Source: Ammoniphilus oxalaticus
GTDB taxonomy: Bacteria; Bacillota; Bacilli; Aneurinibacillales; RAOX-1
DNA length: 64,000 nt
NCBI RefSeq assembly: GCF_003609605.1
Contig: NZ_MCHY01000008.1
Coordinates: forward strand, 806,001 to 870,000
Reading direction: 5' to 3'
The position numbers were made by a program, and so were the translations under genes. The notes beneath the pieces were generated by a model that made no database searches, was not told the origin of the DNA, and saw only the letters and a list, made by a program, of their open reading frames with translations. Shown here piece after piece: positions 63,441 through 64,000 of the stretch (positions are counted from its first letter, which is position 1; each line of letters opens with the position of its first letter).

Positions 63441-63854
63441 CTGCGAAAATTATATTTCTTAGTTATAGCTTTGAGTATAGTTGTTGGTTGTTCATCAGGG
63501 GATCTTGAAAATATAAAAATTAATGAAATGAGTAGTTTTACGGAAATGAAAGAAAATTCGTTGATTACTTTTACAGACAAAAATATAGTTAACGATTTTA
63601 AGAAGGCATTCAAGGATGCTAAAAGGTTACCAGGAATGGTTAACGTAGTTGATCCTCAATATAGAGTTGAACTTGGAAGTGAAGCATATTTCCTATGGCT
63701 TAATGAGGCTGACGGGATGATTATGAATGTAGAAGAAACTCATACACTCCATATTATTTCAGAAAGTTCAACGGCTAAAATTAGAAACGTTACGACGATT
63801 AAGCCAAAACTAGAAATCAGGTCGACTAATCGCTTAATCTCACTTTTTATGTGA
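63441..63854 (+). CDS. Putative lipoprotein, probable CTG start
   Basis: The frame has a TTG at 63471, but that would delete the signal peptide. Ten codons earlier CTG 63441 lies 7 bp after AGGGGGG and gives MRKLYFLVIALSIVVGCSSG, a textbook lipoprotein leader with lipobox VVGC. The mature 117 residues (FTDKNIVNDFKKAFKDAKRL, SEAYFLWLNEADG) resemble small Bacillus lipoproteins of unknown role. If the leader is right, translation begins at the rare codon CTG. Confidence 0.65.
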   Translation: MRKLYFLVIALSIVVGCSSGDLENIKINEMSSFTEMKENSLITFTDKNIVNDFKKAFKDAKRLPGMVNVVDPQYRVELGSEAYFLWLNEADGMIMNVEETHTLHIISESSTAKIRNVTTIKPKLEIRSTNRLISLFM

Positions 63855-64000
63855 TCGAATCGGTTAAAAGTGGCTCACTTTTAAGTTATCAATGCGAATG
63901 GTATATAGTTCTAATAATAATACCCAAAATAGAGAAGATGTTTCATGAATACCCCTTAAAAGTGAAGAGAATGAAGACGTTTATTTCCTTAATAATCCAT

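Noticed and set aside
63241-63462. Plus-strand ORF of 73 codons
   Set aside because: No ribosome site, and it overlaps the ribosome site and leader of the next lipoprotein gene in another frame.

Overview
The window looks like the chromosome of a spore-forming Bacillota (Bacillales). Shine-Dalgarno sites are strong, TTG and GTG starts are frequent, and there are spore-type proteins (YlxY-like deacetylase, cupin and Tyr/His-rich coat-like proteins), a CsoR-copA copper locus, a BceRS-AB-type module and holin-like type I toxins. The genus cannot be fixed from the sequence; an Alicyclobacillaceae- or Paenibacillaceae-like lineage is only a guess. One half (about 0.3-36.8 kb) is ordinary chromosome; the rest (about 36.8-63.9 kb) is accessory DNA rich in broken genes.

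Layout. 0-5.3 kb: Nudix hydrolase fragment, sbcDC, methyltransferase. 5.3-5.6 kb: three copies of a hairpin-forming tandem repeat. 5.7-9.6 kb: HAD phosphatase, then a copper operon with a perfect CsoR operator inside its promoter. 9.7-14.3 kb: pirin, chemoreceptor, membrane protein, PPOX stress protein. 14.5-17.2 kb: a three-gene operon (acyl-CoA dehydrogenase-like, cytosolic PhnD-like, OsmC-like) in which the usual catalytic residues of two members appear to be replaced. 17.3-21.3 kb: mscL, a lipoprotein, an oxidoreductase broken by one in-frame stop, small membrane proteins. 21.3-27 kb: two divergent Fur-type iron-siderophore units. 27.6-33.4 kb: BceRS two-component system with its BceAB exporter and a ResA/CcdA-type thiol pair. 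33.5-36.8 kb: repeat-built coiled-coil protein, J-domain protein, Na/Pi cotransporter with a PhoU-like tail.

Accessory half. 36.8-37.1 kb: holin-like type I toxin with a convergent antisense RNA candidate. 37.5-42.2 kb: cupin, small orphan genes, decayed minus-strand genes, methyltransferase, and hicB beside a dead hicA. 42.3-47.8 kb: palindromic repeats, TPP enzyme, SDR, deacetylase, DUF2935 and coat-like proteins. 48.4 kb: an unannotated 35-codon ORF between two hairpins. 48.9-58 kb: a probable defence island with a NERD-helicase-HRDC fusion, HIT protein, phosphorothioate-type HNH endonuclease, an AT-rich three-gene cassette of unknown function, an Rpn-type nuclease remnant and a DUF262 (GmrSD-like) nuclease. 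58.3-60.7 kb: a scrapyard of IS21 pieces, an hsdR C-terminal fragment and a second type I toxin. 61-63.9 kb: small lipoproteins and membrane proteins, one frameshifted and one probably starting at CTG.

The two best candidates for undescribed systems are the 52.9-55.9 kb cassette (two cytosolic proteins that seem to share a fold, plus a multi-pass membrane protein, flanked by restriction genes) and the 14.6-17.2 kb flavoprotein/PhnD/OsmC operon.
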